Shown here one piece after another: positions 12,701-22,884 of a stretch of 64,000 nt of DNA (its first letter is position 1; each line of letters opens with the position of its first letter). Source of the stretch: Piscicola geometra (lineage: Eukaryota > Annelida > Clitellata > Hirudinida > Piscicolidae); contig OX030966.1 in NCBI GenBank assembly GCA_943735955.1, forward strand, positions 2,367,011-2,431,010, written 5' to 3'. The notes beneath the pieces are model-generated. The model worked only from the letters and a program-made list of their open reading frames with translations, made no database searches and had not been told where the DNA came from. A program made the translations under genes and the position numbers.

Positions 12701-13146
12701 ATCGAATTTTATTGTATTGTATTGTATTAAACAATAGATAACTAATCTGTCCCACACAGATACTATCCCACTCACCACCCAACTACCCCCCCCCCCCAAC
12801 CACCTTGCGAGCTTTCTTCTTAACACAGACCCTCCTGCGGTTCGCCTCGACATCCTTCTGATGGGCGTTCTTCAGGTGCGTCGAAAGCGACAGTTCCGTG
12901 ACGAAGTACTTGGCGCAGTAGGCACACTCGTTGTACGACTCTGGGTGCTGTTTGCACGTGTGTTTCTTGAGGTCTCCCGCCTGTGTGAAGGTCGCCGAGC
13001 AGATGTAGCAGGTGAGACGGTGACCCCCGTGAATGCGCTCGTGTCGCTTTTGGTTCGTCGCCGTAGGAAATGTCTTGTGGCACTGTTGGCAAGAAAAGGG
13101 CTTGGCGCCTGTGTGTGTGTGTGTGTGTGTTTGTGTGTGTGTGTTG

Positions 13147-13243
<97 letters not shown>

Positions 13244-16132
13244 GGTGTGGTGAGAAAATGTGGCATGGGGCAGTGATATAGTGGTGTGAAAACGCAGTCA
13301 GACCTCCCGCTGCCTTGTGACAAATTAAAAAAACTAAAAGTTTAGTTCCAGAAATGTTTATTCGACAAATTTGAATGACCTCATTTTTACTTCCCGATTT
13401 CTGAAAAATTTTGAACTTTCATATATCGTAGCATAAATGAATAAAAAAGAAGACAAAATGTTCAATCTTTACAAGATTAAAAATGACATCGCTTAAAGAG
13501 CCTTGTTAGAAGTTTAATAAAAGAGTGAAGTTTGGTGCTTTCTGATAGTGTAGCAATAAAGTAGAAATGTGTAGTATTTTTGTGAAGAGGGATGAAAGAA
13601 ACATGGAAATATTACCAGTGTGGGTGGCCTCGTGTTTCAGAAGGTTCTGTCTGTGTCTGAAGGTCATTTTGCACGTGCTGCAGTTGAAACTCTTCTCGGT
13701 ACTGTTGTTGTTGTTGTTGTGCTGACTCCAGTGTTGTTGCAGTTGTGCTTTCGTGTCGAAGAAGCGTTCACAAATGTTGCAACGGAACAAACCAGGCATT
13801 GTGGTGGGTGTTGTTGTTGTTGTCGCGGTGTTGCTAGTGGCAGATGCTGTTGTTGTTTCGTTTTTGTCGGCAACAGCATCAATAACAATCACATCATTGG
13901 TGGTTGATCCACTCTTGGAAGAATCGCCATCATCATCATCGTCACTTCCACCCGCCGAAAGCACCACCTCGTCCTCCTCCTTGTGCACTACCACGCCGCA
14001 ACTGACCACATCGACCTGACTGACGTACCTGCCGCTGATGTGGCCTCGCAAGTAGTGGCGTTTCAGCGAGAATAGGTGTTTATATTCGCCCATGCACACG
14101 TCACAACGGAAGACTTTGCGACCAGCACGCCAGAAGAAAAACGTCGATGGTGGCGTGCTTTCTAGCATTTGTTCGAAGTTGAAGAACTGTGCTGCCTTGC
14201 TGTTGCTTGTGACTGGAATGTTGCTTGTTATGGTGGTGCTAGTGCTTTTTGAAGTAGTCTCGTGTGGATTAGTGGTGGCATGAGATTTAACGGTGTTTGC
14301 TTGTATGTTAATTTGTTGTGGTACACCAGTATTATCGTTAAGATTGGTAGCAGCATCGCCTGTTATGGTATTACTTGTGCCTGCAGCGGTGTACTGTGGC
14401 AGCTTCAGAGTCATCAGCATGGAAAGTCTGTCCTCAGAAGCTCTACTTGCTTCTGCATGGCCTTTAAACCCTCTGTTGTTGCTGTTACCAGTTTTGTTGC
14501 TGTTGTTGCCAGTGTTGTTGTTGTTGTTGTTATTGTTGTTTGTTTTGGACGTGATTATTTGTGGGAAAACTCCACCCTTGCTTACAACACTGTAACCTGC
14601 GCCAACACCAACACTAGAAACTACACCGACACCACTGCTGTTTCTACTACTACTACTACTACTACTAACGCCACTAATACTACTACAACCAGCACCACCA
14701 CTACTACTACTACTACCAGCGCCACTAATACTACTACAACCAGCACTACCACTACTACTACTACCGACATTACCACAACCACTACTAGCACCACCACTCT
14801 TGTCAGTGACAACTACAACAGCAGCAGCAGGAGTAGTGGCAGTGGCATTCCTTGCAGCGACAGAGGCTGCAGTGGTCGCCATGGAAACGTGTCTTGAGAC
14901 GCTCCACTCTTCATCATCATTGTTCTGGCCATCACTCTCATCCCCTGCCACCTGCCCTTCGTCTTCGATGCCTGTGTGTGTTTGTGTGTGAGTGTGTGCG
15001 TGTTTGTGCGTGTGTGTGTTTGTATGTGTGTGTGTTTTTGTGTGTGTGAGTCGCATGCGCTGACTTTATCCACCAGTGCATTTATCCCCCCCTTTATATA
15101 TTCATCCATGCATTTCTTCATCTATTCATCCAACAGTGCATTTTATCTATTAACATTCAATTTTGCATTCATCCACACATTCATGCATTCATCCACACAT
15201 TCATGCATTCATCCACACATTCATGCATTCATCCACACATTCATGCATTCATCCACACATTCATGCATTCATCCACACATTCATGCATTCATCCACACAT
15301 TCATGCATTCATCCACACATTCATCTACGCATTCATGCATTCATCCACACATTCATCTACGCATTCATGCATTCATCCACACATTCATCTACGCATTCAT
15401 GCATTCATTCACACATTCAACCACGCATTCATCTATGCATTCATTCACCCACCTGACTCATCCACCTCCTTCCAAATCCTCCTCACCACCCTCCTCCTGC
15501 CCCTCATCGATACCTCAGATGACCTCGAGTCACTGTCGAGGTCAAGTACAATCCAAGTTCACTTTTGAGTTAAAATCTAATTTCACTTTTGAGTTAAAAT
15601 CTAAGTTCACTTTTGAGTTAAAATCTAAGTTCACTTTTGAGTTAAAATCTAAGTTCACTTTTGAGTTACAGTCTAAATTTATTTTTTAGTTAGATTTAAT
15701 CGAAAGAATTGAGGTTTTAAAGAAAACAAAAACAAAAAAGGTTTTTGAAAAAACTAATGCACAAAATAGTAAATAACCTCGCGAGATCTTTCACCTCGCT
15801 ACCTGTTTGCGCTCTCTTCACCGCTGAAAACGACAAATTAAGTTTTTTTAAATAAAAAATATTAAATATTAATAATAATATAATTATTTTTATTCGTACG
15901 CATGTCAATAGCAAGTAAAATGACTTCCGATAGATTACCGTAAAATCATCATCTTCACTATCATCATCATTACCATCATCATCATCATCATCATTATTAT
16001 TATCATCATCATCATCACCATTATTATCATCATCATCATCACCAATGCCTCCGATCTTCTTCTTCCCCTTCTTCCTTCTGGCTGGAGACTTCTCATACCA
16101 CGTCAGCAATTCCTCGCCAGGTTGAATGTCCT

Positions 16133-16172
<40 letters not shown>

Positions 16173-18480
16173 AATGATGATGACAACGATGATGGCGATA
16201 ATGATGATGTTCATCTTAATCGTTATCATCATCTAGTAGGCGCAGATAAGAGGTCAGGAGGCCTCTTGTTCCGATGTTGACGATAACAATAATGATGATG
16301 AGGTTAATGATGATGACGATAATGATGATGGCGATAATGATGATGAGGTTAATGACGATGACCATAATGATGATGACGATAATGATGATGGCGATAATGA
16401 TGATGGCAATAATGATGATGGCGATAATGATGATAACAAAGATGACAAAAATTACGATGACGATGATTACGATAACGAAAAGTACGACGACGATGATGAT
16501 GATGATACCTTGATGGCGTGGTAGTAGATGTCGATGCCCTCTTGTTGCGAGAGGATGTTTTGTTCTTGGAGACTCCTTGCGGGGTTGATGTGTCTCATCC
16601 AGTTGGCGTGGCGAGGGCTCGAGGCGTTGATGTAGAAGAGGAATTCTTTGGTCTCCACGTCGACTATCTTTAGTTTTTGTGGTTGTGTGGTGTGGTTTTG
16701 TGGTTGTGTGGTGTGGTTTTTGTGGTTGTGTGGTGTGGTTTTTGTGGTTGTGTGGTGTGGTTTTTGTGGTTGTGTGGTGTGGTTTTTGTGGTTGTGTGGT
16801 GTGGTTTTGTGGTTGTGTGGTGTGGTTTTGTGTGGATGCAGTGATGGTTTTGTGTGGTTGTAGTGATGGTGTGGTTGTGTGGTGATTGTGTGGTTGTTGT
16901 GTTGTCGGGGGATTTGTTGTTTTTGTGTGGTGGTGGTGGTTGGTGGTTCTGTTGTGGTTTTGTTGTAGTTGTTTTGAGTTGTGGTGGGAGGTAGTTGTGG
17001 TAGTTGTAGTTATGGTTATAGTGGGGTTGGGATGACTTTTTGTAGTGGGAGGTTGTAGTTGGGATGGTGTGTGTAGTTGTAGTGAGGGGTTTTTAGTTGT
17101 TAGGTGCTGGTTGTGGTTTTGTGTTTGTTTCGACCATGGTTGTATTGTCTATGTGGTTGTGGTTGTCGTGTGGTGGTTGTAGTGGTGGTTGTAGTGGTGG
17201 TTGTAGTGGTGGATGTAGTGGTGTGGTTGTAGTGGTTTTGTGGTGGTAGTTGTAGTAGTTTTTTGGTGGTTTTTTGGTGGTTATGTAGTTGTTGTGGTGT
17301 GTTTATTATGGTTTTTTTGGTTGTAGTGATGGTTGTGTGGTTGTTGTGTGAGGGTTGCGTTGGTGGATTCCTTGTAGTTTTGTAGAAGTTATTTGGTGGC
17401 TTTGTGGTGTTTTGGTGGTGGTTGTGTGGTGGTTATGTAGTGGTTGTGGGTTGTGGGTGGTTGTATGTGGTGGTTGTGTGTGGTGGTTGTGTGTGGTGGT
17501 TGTGTGATTTTTTTGTAGTTTTGTGTAGGTTGTGTGGTCGTTTTGTGGGGTTGTGATAGTTGTTGTTTTGTGGTCGTGATTCTGGTAGTTTAGTGGTTGT
17601 GTGGTGGCCATGTAGTGGATTTTTAAGTTTGGAACGAACAAACTGAATATTTCACCCCTATTTAACACTTTTCACCTCATTCCCCTCCTCCCACTACCTT
17701 CATCCTCACTCACTCTCCCAATTCTCACACCTTCCTCTCACGACCGTGTAGACACATTTAACTCCTTCTTATAACCTTCTTATCTTAAGCTCTTCCTTCC
17801 CCTCCTCCACTTACTTCATCCACCCACCTCCTGCACTCACCTCCTCCACTCAACTCCCACACCTCCACTCACCTCCCCCACCCACCTCCTCCACTCACCT
17901 CCTCCACTCACCTCCTCCACTCACCTCCTCCACTCACCTCCTTCACTCACCTCCTCCACTCACCTCCTCCACTCACATCCATCCACACCTCTTCCCTGCA
18001 CTCACCTCCTTCCACACTTCTCCCCTCCACTCACCTCCTCCACTCACCTCCTCCACTCACCTCCTTCCACACCTCTTCCCTCCACTCACCTCCTCCACTC
18101 ACCTCCTTCCACACCTCTTCCCTCCACTCACCTCCCACACCTCCTCCACTCACCTCCTCATCCACCTCCTCCACTCACCTCTTCCCTCCACTCACCTCCC
18201 ACACATAAGCAGGATCCATTCCCTCATCCACCTCATATGCCTTTTCGCCTGCGTAAGGTCCAAACTTGCTGCCCTTCTTGATGCTTTCCCTGCACCATAT
18301 TCCTATGTGTGGTGCGAGAGCGTGTGTGACACATAAAAAAAACACACACACGCACACACACACATAAACACACACACACACACACACACCATGCTTGTTG
18401 GGGTTGACGCTGGATGGCTTGATGGTCACCTGTGGTGGAGTGTCCCCCTCCAGTAACTTCACTCGTTTGTCTGATAGCAT
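8307..18480 (-). CDS. PR-domain (PRDM-class) zinc-finger protein, ten exons, 5' partial
   Basis: Hand-assembled exons on the minus strand: 18480-18390, 18302-18196, 16667-16509, 16130-15939, 15513-15453, 14971-13616, 13108-12804, 12520-10355, 10199-10056, 9764-8307. They total 6,039 nt, exactly 2,013 codons including the TGA, with every junction in phase. The product has a PR (SET-like) domain at about residues 15-170, then acidic and Ser/Thr/Asn-rich linkers, and ten C2H2/C2HC zinc fingers in groups at about residues 490-655, 660-740, 790-815, 1105-1130, 1340-1365 and 1515-1535. PR-domain proteins are nuclear transcription or chromatin regulators; some methylate histones, others recruit corepressors. 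The PR domain carries FGPYAGEK, NWMRHINPAR and PGEELLTWY, family hallmarks. I cannot assign a PRDM subfamily. The first exon begins at a splice acceptor, so further 5' exons lie beyond 18480. The very long linkers and unusual finger spacing are odd. Confidence 0.88.
10056..10199 (-). CDS. PRDM-like gene, exon I (first half of last finger)
   Basis: Acceptor TATCAG|AAC; donor CACCAG|GTCGCT, which is weaker than its neighbours. 48 codons, phase 0. It has an acidic stretch, then HMCIYCRHQ, the Cys pair of a zinc finger whose remaining half is in exon J. Confidence 0.75.
10355..12520 (-). CDS. PRDM-like gene, exon H (722 codons, three fingers, DLS motif)
   Basis: Acceptor GACGACAG|ATG, donor CTCATG|GTGAGT, phase 0 both sides. 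It carries fingers ACTACRKVFQNYSNMCRHRR near 12.4 kb and CLVCYREFQLKASVLQHQER near 11.45 kb, plus a C2HC finger CTKCRQSFSTRSELHRH near 10.75 kb. Between them are Ser- and Thr/Pro-rich regions. Near 11.68 kb it encodes LDLSKHLK, which resembles the PxDLS motif by which several PRDM proteins bind the corepressor CtBP, but lacks the proline. The exon opens with charged, arginine-rich residues. Confidence 0.92.
12549..12640. repeat. (ATTGT)n pentanucleotide array
   Basis: Repeats of attgt with some drift lie in the intron between exons G and H of the PRDM-like gene; a second short run lies at about 12,708-12,730. Confidence 0.9.
12804..13108 (-). CDS. PRDM-like gene, exon G (three zinc fingers)
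   Basis: Acceptor ACACAG|GC at the edge of a CA repeat; donor CGCAAG|GTGGTT. It begins with the linker residues GAKPF and encodes three C2H2 fingers: SCQQCHKTFPTATNQKRHE..H, TCYICSATFTQAGDLKKHT..H and ECAYCAKYFVTELSLSTHL..H. It ends with a basic RRRVCVKKKARK segment. 305 nt, phase 1 in and phase 0 out. Confidence 0.92.
13110..13243. repeat. (GT)n array abutting the exon G acceptor
   Basis: The array begins directly at the acceptor; on the gene's strand the intron ends ..CACACACAG. Only a few substitutions interrupt it. Confidence 0.95.
13616..14971 (-). CDS. PRDM-like gene, exon F (low-complexity linker and three zinc fingers)
   Basis: Acceptor ACACACAG|GC at the end of a CA tract; donor CACACTG|GTAATA. 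About 452 codons. A long Ser/Thr/Gly/Asn-rich stretch with AGT/AAC-type runs precedes three fingers: RCDVCMGEYKHLFSLKRHYL..H, RCNICERFFDTKAQLQQHW..H and NCSTCKMTFRHRQNLLKHE..H. The last finger ends in HTG, so exon G completes a classic TGAKPF linker. Confidence 0.9.
15170..15450. repeat. 20-bp minisatellite in intron E-F
   Basis: About nine units of attcatgcattcatccacac, then variants with ctacgcattc. It runs to within a few bases of the exon E donor. Confidence 0.93.
15453..15513 (-). CDS. PRDM-like gene, exon E (small linker exon)
   Basis: A 61-nt exon inferred because exon D leaves phase 0 and exon F needs phase 1. Acceptor ATCTGAG|GTA, donor GAGTCAG|GTGGGT. It encodes a short basic linker, RGRRRVVRRIWKEVDES. 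The phase fit is exact, but no domain supports it. It is the least certain exon. Confidence 0.55.
15556..15690. repeat. 24-bp minisatellite upstream of exon E acceptor
   Basis: Five units containing aagttcacttttgagttaaa. On the minus strand each unit reads ttttaactcaaaag, so each holds a branch-point-like TTAAC. Confidence 0.9.
15939..16130 (-). CDS. PRDM-like gene, exon D (end of PR domain plus acidic tract)
   Basis: Acceptor CATCAAG|GAC sits at the end of a CAT repeat; donor TTTACG|GTAATC. It encodes DIQPGEELLTWYEKSP, the C-terminal strand of the PR domain, then a basic ARRKKGKKK patch and about 30 Asp/Asn residues encoded by a GAT-type trinucleotide repeat. It is 64 codons, phase 0 throughout. 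Confidence 0.85.
16135..16508. repeat. GATGAT-type compound microsatellite in intron C-D
   Basis: gatgatgataatgatgatggc-type units run from the exon D acceptor to the exon C donor, so nearly the whole intron is trinucleotide-derived, apart from about 60 bp of mixed sequence near 16,230. Confidence 0.9.
16509..16667 (-). CDS. PRDM-like gene, exon C (PR domain core)
   Basis: Acceptor AACTAAAG|ATA, donor ATCAAG|GTATCA, 53 codons, phase 0 on both sides. It carries FLFYINASSPRHANWMRHI, then NPARSLQEQN and IDIYYHAIK, matching the central NWM-R/EQN segment of PR domains. It is flanked by a GTGGTTGT-rich intron upstream and a GATGATAAC-type repeat downstream. Confidence 0.9.
16676..17620. repeat. 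GTGGTTGT-rich minisatellite in intron B-C
   Basis: Regular units of ttttgtggttgtgtggtgtg occupy 16,680-16,830 and decay into irregular GTGGTTGT sequence to about 17,620. Open frames here are Trp/Cys/Gly or Thr/His artefacts. Confidence 0.88.
17815..18195 (-). repeat. Minisatellite of repeated 5' splice sites
   Basis: Units of ctcacctcctccact (plus strand). On the gene's strand each reads AGTGGAGGAGGTGAG, so the array holds roughly 18 copies of AG|GTGAGT next to the real exon B donor at 18196. Confidence 0.9.
18196..18302 (-). CDS. PRDM-like gene, exon B (PR domain)
   Basis: Acceptor CACATAG|GA, donor GGGAG|GTGAGT (perfect consensus). It encodes IWCRESIKKGSKFGPY, AGEKAYEVDEGMDPAY and then VWE. 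The FGPYxGE motif is diagnostic of PR domains. Length 107 nt, entering in phase 1 and leaving in phase 0. The intron after it begins at once with a minisatellite that repeats the donor sequence. Confidence 0.85.
18390..18480 (-). CDS. PRDM-like gene, exon A (start of PR domain)
   Basis: Starts at ATG 18480 directly after an acceptor (CACACAG), so this Met may be internal. It encodes 30 residues ending PSSVNPNKH plus one base of a Gly codon. The donor is CATG|GTGTGTG, whose intron side is a GT repeat. Joining to exon B restores KHGIWCRESIKKGSKFGPY, the usual opening strand of a PR domain. Confidence 0.8.
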
Positions 18481-18486
18481 CTGTGT

Positions 18487-18688
<202 letters not shown>

Positions 18689-18699
18689 TAAGATGGTGT

Positions 18700-20690
18700 A
18701 ACACGTGTCAATATCGTTATAACTTCACATGACGTAATTTTACGTTCTTTGTGTTCACGCACACATGATGTTTGTGAATGTGTAGTACGCGGTTGCACAC
18801 AAGTCGTCGATGGGTGATGATCAATGAGTGAGCATCATTACACCACCACACTAAACCTCCAAGCATTTCTCTAGGCTCATCCTTCCCTCAGCCCACCAGT
18901 GCCTCGAATGATTACAGCGATGTGAAATACTATCACAAGGACCACACAATGACACATGTGTGGCCCGCAAACACGTGTAGTAATGTGTATGCACTATTAG
19001 TATGTGAAGATGTCCTTAATACACATGCGAAAGAAAGTGTACACTCGATGTACACTCACTGCTTTATAAACTTTGCGGCTGCATTAATTGGAGTGTGTGC
19101 GTCAGCACATACCTCGTATCACTGCGTGTGTCTGTGTGTGTTTGTGTGTGTGTGTGTGCGCGCGCGGGCGTGTGTGTGTGTGTATCACTGCGTGTTTGGT
19201 AGCATCCTTTTGTGTATTTGTGTGTTTACGTGTGCCTCTATGTGTGTGCAGTTTTTGTTCGATGATGCGTATACCGCTATGCGTACTTTATCGTGTACTT
19301 TTTCGTAATCTTAGTTGTCATGACGTTTTAACGGTTGTGTTTTTCTATGTGGTCTTATCTAGCATGACATCAGTCAAAAGGTGTGATTGTCATTGGACTC
19401 ATTACGATGCTGTTAGAAGCATCACCAGCGGATTTGAAAAGCGTCAGAGTTATCATGCCATCACAAAAACTATTTCCCATTCGCTAGTGGTCACTGCGTT
19501 AAGTGGTGCTCTCTCCAATGAGACCAAGCATGATAAAGTAATGTGAGCAGGTCAATTAGATTAGGTGCTTGATGAGTTGGTGTGCTTGATGATTCAGTTT
19601 CTTATTTCTATTGATCCGGTGAAGAACAATGGAGTTGTGACATATGAAAAAAGGGGGTTGAGGGTTTGCGGATGTGAAAGCACCTATTACTACTGAAGTG
19701 GGAAGTGTGGTGCCTCTATGCAGAAGTCTGTCTGGCCTGTACTGAACTTAGTTTATCAAGAATAGGTTGGGTAAAAGTAATTCAAATAGATAATAAGTGT
19801 TTCAAAGCCATTGAAATTTGCAACTAGAAGTGAATTCTCCGTTTCAAGAACGACCTGGTTCGCAAAAATCTGCAAGCGTTTAAACACACAGGCGTTCAAA
19901 GCACTCTCACGATAGGGAATCTTAGCATAAGAGCGTTTGTGTGCGTGCAGTGCATGTGTTGCTGAGTGCTCGTGTGCGTGCGACCATTTAGATTATGATA
20001 GATCTCTTTTGACTGATTCGAAATTTCTTTTTTGTCCTTTCATCTTCAGGAACTTCACGCACGTAAGAGCTCACAAGAACCTGTCACACTCATTTTCGCG
20101 CGGAATATTCACACTTCTGAACAAGCGTAAAGCTTTTGCATCCATTAAAACTTATAAATGTTCATTAGCATAAAATGTCGCACGCATCGCTGAAAGATTG
20201 AAGAATCACTTTTAAAATGGCGGATTGAGATGGCGTTATTTGATATGTGCGTTGCTAGGTCACAAGATAATTATTCGCGAATCAGTCATTTTAAAAGTAA
20301 TTTGCCGTTCAAGGCAAATAGCTTCGTTTAAGAGATGCTAGAAAAAAAGAAAATATCACTTTCACATTTAAAAATTTTAAAAACTAACCGAGTGTGAAAG
20401 AATGTGTTTTTGATAGATTTGTTCAAAAATCAAAGCTTTAAACGTCTTAAAAACAATTAAAATTCACTTTTAGAAGCAAAGTCTTCACACCAGCTCAATA
20501 TTCTGGCAGACCTAACATAACAACCACCACCTCTCTCTTTTATCACTCTCTCTCCTGTTTCCTTTTCTGAGCCTAATGATCGATTTGAATCTTTGTTTTG
20601 AGACATCTTTCTTTTCAATTTACACCATTCTAAATCACTCAAAATTTTTATTCTTTAATAAATTCTTCAACTTATTTCAACAATAAATTC
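18700..20690. other. Region upstream of exon A, no assigned exon
   Basis: GT-rich patches and unique sequence. Upstream exons of the PRDM-like gene may lie here or beyond but I could not fix any with matching phase. Confidence 0.4.
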
Positions 20691-20697
20691 GACTCAC

Positions 20698-20755
20698 CTC
20701 TCTGGAATCCGCTTGACTAGAAGATAAACGAGAGATCTCTCCTGCGTGCACACGC
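20698..20755 (-). other. Possible upstream exon with strong 5' splice site
   Basis: The minus strand reads CCAGAGAG|GTGAGT with the junction at 20698/20697, a near-ideal donor, upstream of the PRDM-like gene on the same strand. The exon's 5' limit is arbitrary and no coding frame is claimed. It could be a noncoding or N-terminal exon of that gene. Confidence 0.25.
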
Positions 20756-20879
20756 AACCGCCACTTCATACATTCTATGCCTCCAACAGCCCTTCTATGG
20801 CCATATATGCCTCCTATAGAATGTAACACTGCAATAAGCACAAACATGCGTGCAATACACTCGCATGTGTGTTTTGTTA

Positions 20880-21160
20880 TATGCCAGTGTTACATGTAAA
20901 TTTACATGCCAGTGTTACATGTAATTTTACATATCAGTGTTACATGTAAATTTACATGCCAGTGTTACATGTAATTTTACATGCCTGTGTTACATGCACT
21001 TTTACATGCCGATGTTACATGTAATGTTTCATGCCAGTGTTACATGTAATTTTACATGCCAGTGTTACATGTACTTTTACATGCCGATGTTACATACCAG
21101 TGTTACATGTTATTTCACACGCGAGTGTTACGCGTTAGTGCTACATGTAAAATTTACATT
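20880..21160. repeat. Irregular TTACATG minisatellite
   Basis: Units of about 26-29 bp contain gccagtgttacatgtaattt, with palindromic ttacatgtaa. It shares the cagtgttacat core with the 13-bp satellite that follows and may be its ancestor. Confidence 0.85.
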
Positions 21161-21204
21161 TATTTTTTACATCTGAGTCTTGTATTAAATGTTACAAACT
21201 AGCA

Positions 21205-21845
21205 TTACACGCCAGTGTTACACGCCAGTGTTACACGCCAGTGTTACACGCTAGTGTTACACGCCAGTGTTACACGCCAGTGTTACACGCCAGTGTTATA
21301 CGCCAGTGTTACATGCCAGTGTTACATGCCAGTGTTACACGCCAGTGTTACACGCCAGTGTTACACGCCAGTGTTACACGCCAGTGTTACACGCCAGTGT
21401 TACACGCCAGTGTTACACGCCAGTGTTACATGCCAGTGTTACACGCCAGTGTTACACGCCAGTGTTACACGCCAGTGTTACACGCCAGTGTTACACGCCA
21501 GTGTTACACGCCAGTGTTACATGCCAGTGTTACATGCCAGTGTTACATGCCAGTGTTACACGCCAGTGTTACACGCCAGTGTTACACGCCAGTGTTACAC
21601 GCCAGTGTTACACGCCAGTGTTACACGCCAGTGTTACACGCCAGTGTTACACGCCAGTGTTACACGCCAGTGTTACACGCCAGTGTTACACGCCAGTGTT
21701 ACATGCCAGTGTTACACGCCAGTGTTACACGCCAGTGTTACACGCCAGTGTTACATGCCAGTGTTACACGCCAGTGTTACACGCCAGTGTTACACGCCAG
21801 TGTTACACGCCAGTGTTACACGCCAGTGTTACACGCTAATTTTAC
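21205..21845. repeat. 13-bp satellite (cgccagtgttaca)n
   Basis: About 49 units. Variation is almost only acacg to acatg. Because 13 is not a multiple of three, all plus frames are open with a 13-residue period; I do not regard these as proteins. Confidence 0.96.
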
Positions 21846-22129
21846 ATGAGGTTTTGTGGATGGTTTGAAGATGTTCGAGATCTTCTATCATTTTAAACTG
21901 GTTTGGTGGTTCATGCTGGAGTTGTAATGCTGGTTTGGTGGTTCATGCTGGATTTGTTGTGCTACGGTTCGTAGTGCCGGGGTTGTAGTGCTATGGTTCG
22001 TAGTGCCGGGGTTGTAGTGCTATGGTTCCTACTGCAGACGTCTTTGGAATGTCTCATGAATAAGATCTCGCCTGGGCAGAAGTGTGGAATCGTTTTGTCC
22101 AATGTAAAAACGAATAGAGGTTTCCTCAT

Positions 22130-22750
22130 CGTCATCATCATCATTATTTTCATCATTATTATCATCATCATCATCCTTATCATCACCATCATTATCATCA
22201 TCCTCATCATCGTCATCATCATCTTTATTATCATCATTATTATCATCATCACTATCATCATTATCGTCATCATCATTATCGTCATCATCATTATCGTCAT
22301 CATCATTATCGTCATCATCATTATCGTCATCATCATTATCGTCATCATCATTATCGTCATCATCATTATCGTCATCATCATTATCGTCATCATCATTATC
22401 GTCATCATCATTATCGTCATCATCATTATCGTCATCATCATTATCGTCATCATCATTATCGTCATCATCATTATCGTCATCATCATTATCGTCATCATCA
22501 TTATCGTCATCATCATTATCGTCATCATCATTATCGTCATCATCATTATCGTCATCATCATTATCGTCATCATCATTATCGTCATCATCATTATCGTCAT
22601 CATCATTATCGTCATCATCATTATCGTCATCATCATTATCGTCATCATCATTATCGTCATCATCATTATCGTCATCATCATTATCGTCATCATCATTATC
22701 GTCATCATCATTATCATCATTATCATCAGCATCATCATCATCATCACCAT
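22130..22750. repeat. 15-bp satellite (ttatcgtcatcatca)n
   Basis: About 30 essentially identical units in 22,255-22,705 with irregular CATCAT flanks. Open frames (Asp4-Asn on the minus strand, Ile/Val on the plus) come from the repeat. Confidence 0.96.
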
Positions 22751-22884
22751 CACCGTTAAAGAATTCTTCATCTCTACTCACGATCGGGTGAGCCACCATC
22801 ACTTCCTGCCTCGTGACAATGATGCTTCCAGAAGGAGGAGAGAGAAGATGCTGAATAAGGAAAGGGTGGATAGAGATTGATTCA

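Noticed and set aside
15170..15450. CRISPR-like array of 20-bp units
   Set aside because: Units are contiguous with no unique spacers, and the context is an intron in animal DNA.
20457..20642. Minus frame with MSQNKDSNRSLGSEKETGER as a PRDM-like N-terminal exon
   Set aside because: A possible donor (GAGAG|GTGGTG) exists, but I could not link phase and splice sites to exon A.
21215..21868. Long open frames with a 13-residue repeat (HASVTRQCYTPVL)
   Set aside because: They exist in all three plus frames because a 13-bp unit has no stops. There is no evidence of translation.
21962..22880. Open frames of Asp4-Asn, Met-rich or Ile/Val repeats
   Set aside because: Direct product of the stop-free 15-bp satellite on both strands.
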